Of a DNA stretch of 64,000 bases, positions 63,930-64,000 are shown piece after piece. Both the position numbers and the translations under genes were made by a program. Numbering within the stretch: the first letter of the stretch is position 1; every line of letters begins with the position of its first letter. This stretch comes from Xiphophorus maculatus (taxonomy: Eukaryota; Chordata; Actinopteri; Cyprinodontiformes; Poeciliidae), in assembly GCF_002775205.1 (NCBI RefSeq), contig NC_036443.1:10097698-10161697 (forward strand). Reading direction: 5' to 3'. Below the pieces are notes generated by a model, which worked only from the letters and a program-made list of their open reading frames with translations, was not told the DNA's origin and did no database searches.

Positions 63930-64000
63930 ACCCTTTGGCTCATAATTACTTTGTTCTTGTATTTTGTGTTGCTCCGTCACATAATTCCCAATAAAATATA
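63930..64000 (-). mobile_element. Tc1-like terminal fragment at window edge
   Basis: 'ttgtgttgctccgtcacata' and 'attcccaataaaatata' match the family's terminal block; the window ends inside it. Confidence 0.55.

Overview
The window is vertebrate nuclear DNA, almost certainly from a teleost fish. The coding regions are split into small exons with GT-AG introns, the intergenic DNA is rich in Tc1-like relics and hAT-type MITEs, and three protein-coding genes with clear vertebrate orthologues can be rebuilt exon by exon: stac3 (minus), mbd6 (plus) and kif5a (plus). The species cannot be fixed from the sequence alone. There are no operons, CRISPR arrays or prokaryotic features.

Layout. 1-7.0 kb is repeat-bearing intergenic DNA. 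At 7.0-7.4 kb there is a U5 spliceosomal RNA gene with intact loop 1, Sm site, proximal element and a ZNF143/STAF-type distal element. 7.7-14.2 kb holds stac3 on the minus strand: 12 coding exons, 332 aa, a C1 domain plus two SH3 domains, with a long 3' UTR and a noncoding first exon. About 16-32.9 kb holds mbd6: 11 coding exons, about 1643 aa, an N-terminal MBD, long Ser/Pro-rich and Leu/Pro-rich disordered regions and basic C-terminal patches. 33-34.7 kb is transposon-rich spacer. 34.7-56.3 kb holds kif5a: 29 exons, 1047 aa, a full kinesin-1 heavy chain with motor, coiled coil and tail. 56.4-58.7 kb is a Tc1 relic carrying two nested hAT MITEs. A GC-rich segment at 58.74-58.98 kb looks like the noncoding first exon of another plus-strand gene whose coding part lies beyond the window. 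The last 5 kb holds only repeats.

Functionally the genes are independent. STAC3 acts in excitation-contraction coupling in skeletal muscle, MBD6 is a chromatin protein, KIF5A is a neuronal axonal transport motor, and U5 is a core splicing RNA. The neighbourhood corresponds to human 12q13, but DCTN2, which sits between MBD6 and KIF5A in human, is not seen here.

I found no convincing new biological system. The most interesting signals are: a GC-AG intron in the kif5a motor region with a strong decoy GT donor 8 nt upstream; a pentanucleotide microsatellite starting 6 bp after the splice donor of the kif5a P-loop exon; a G-rich tract directly in front of a stac3 3' splice site; a tRNA-Lys-like relic antisense in a kif5a intron; nested hAT MITEs with visible 8-bp target duplications; and a series of perfect short-spacer inverted repeats that may be template-switch scars or minimal MITEs.
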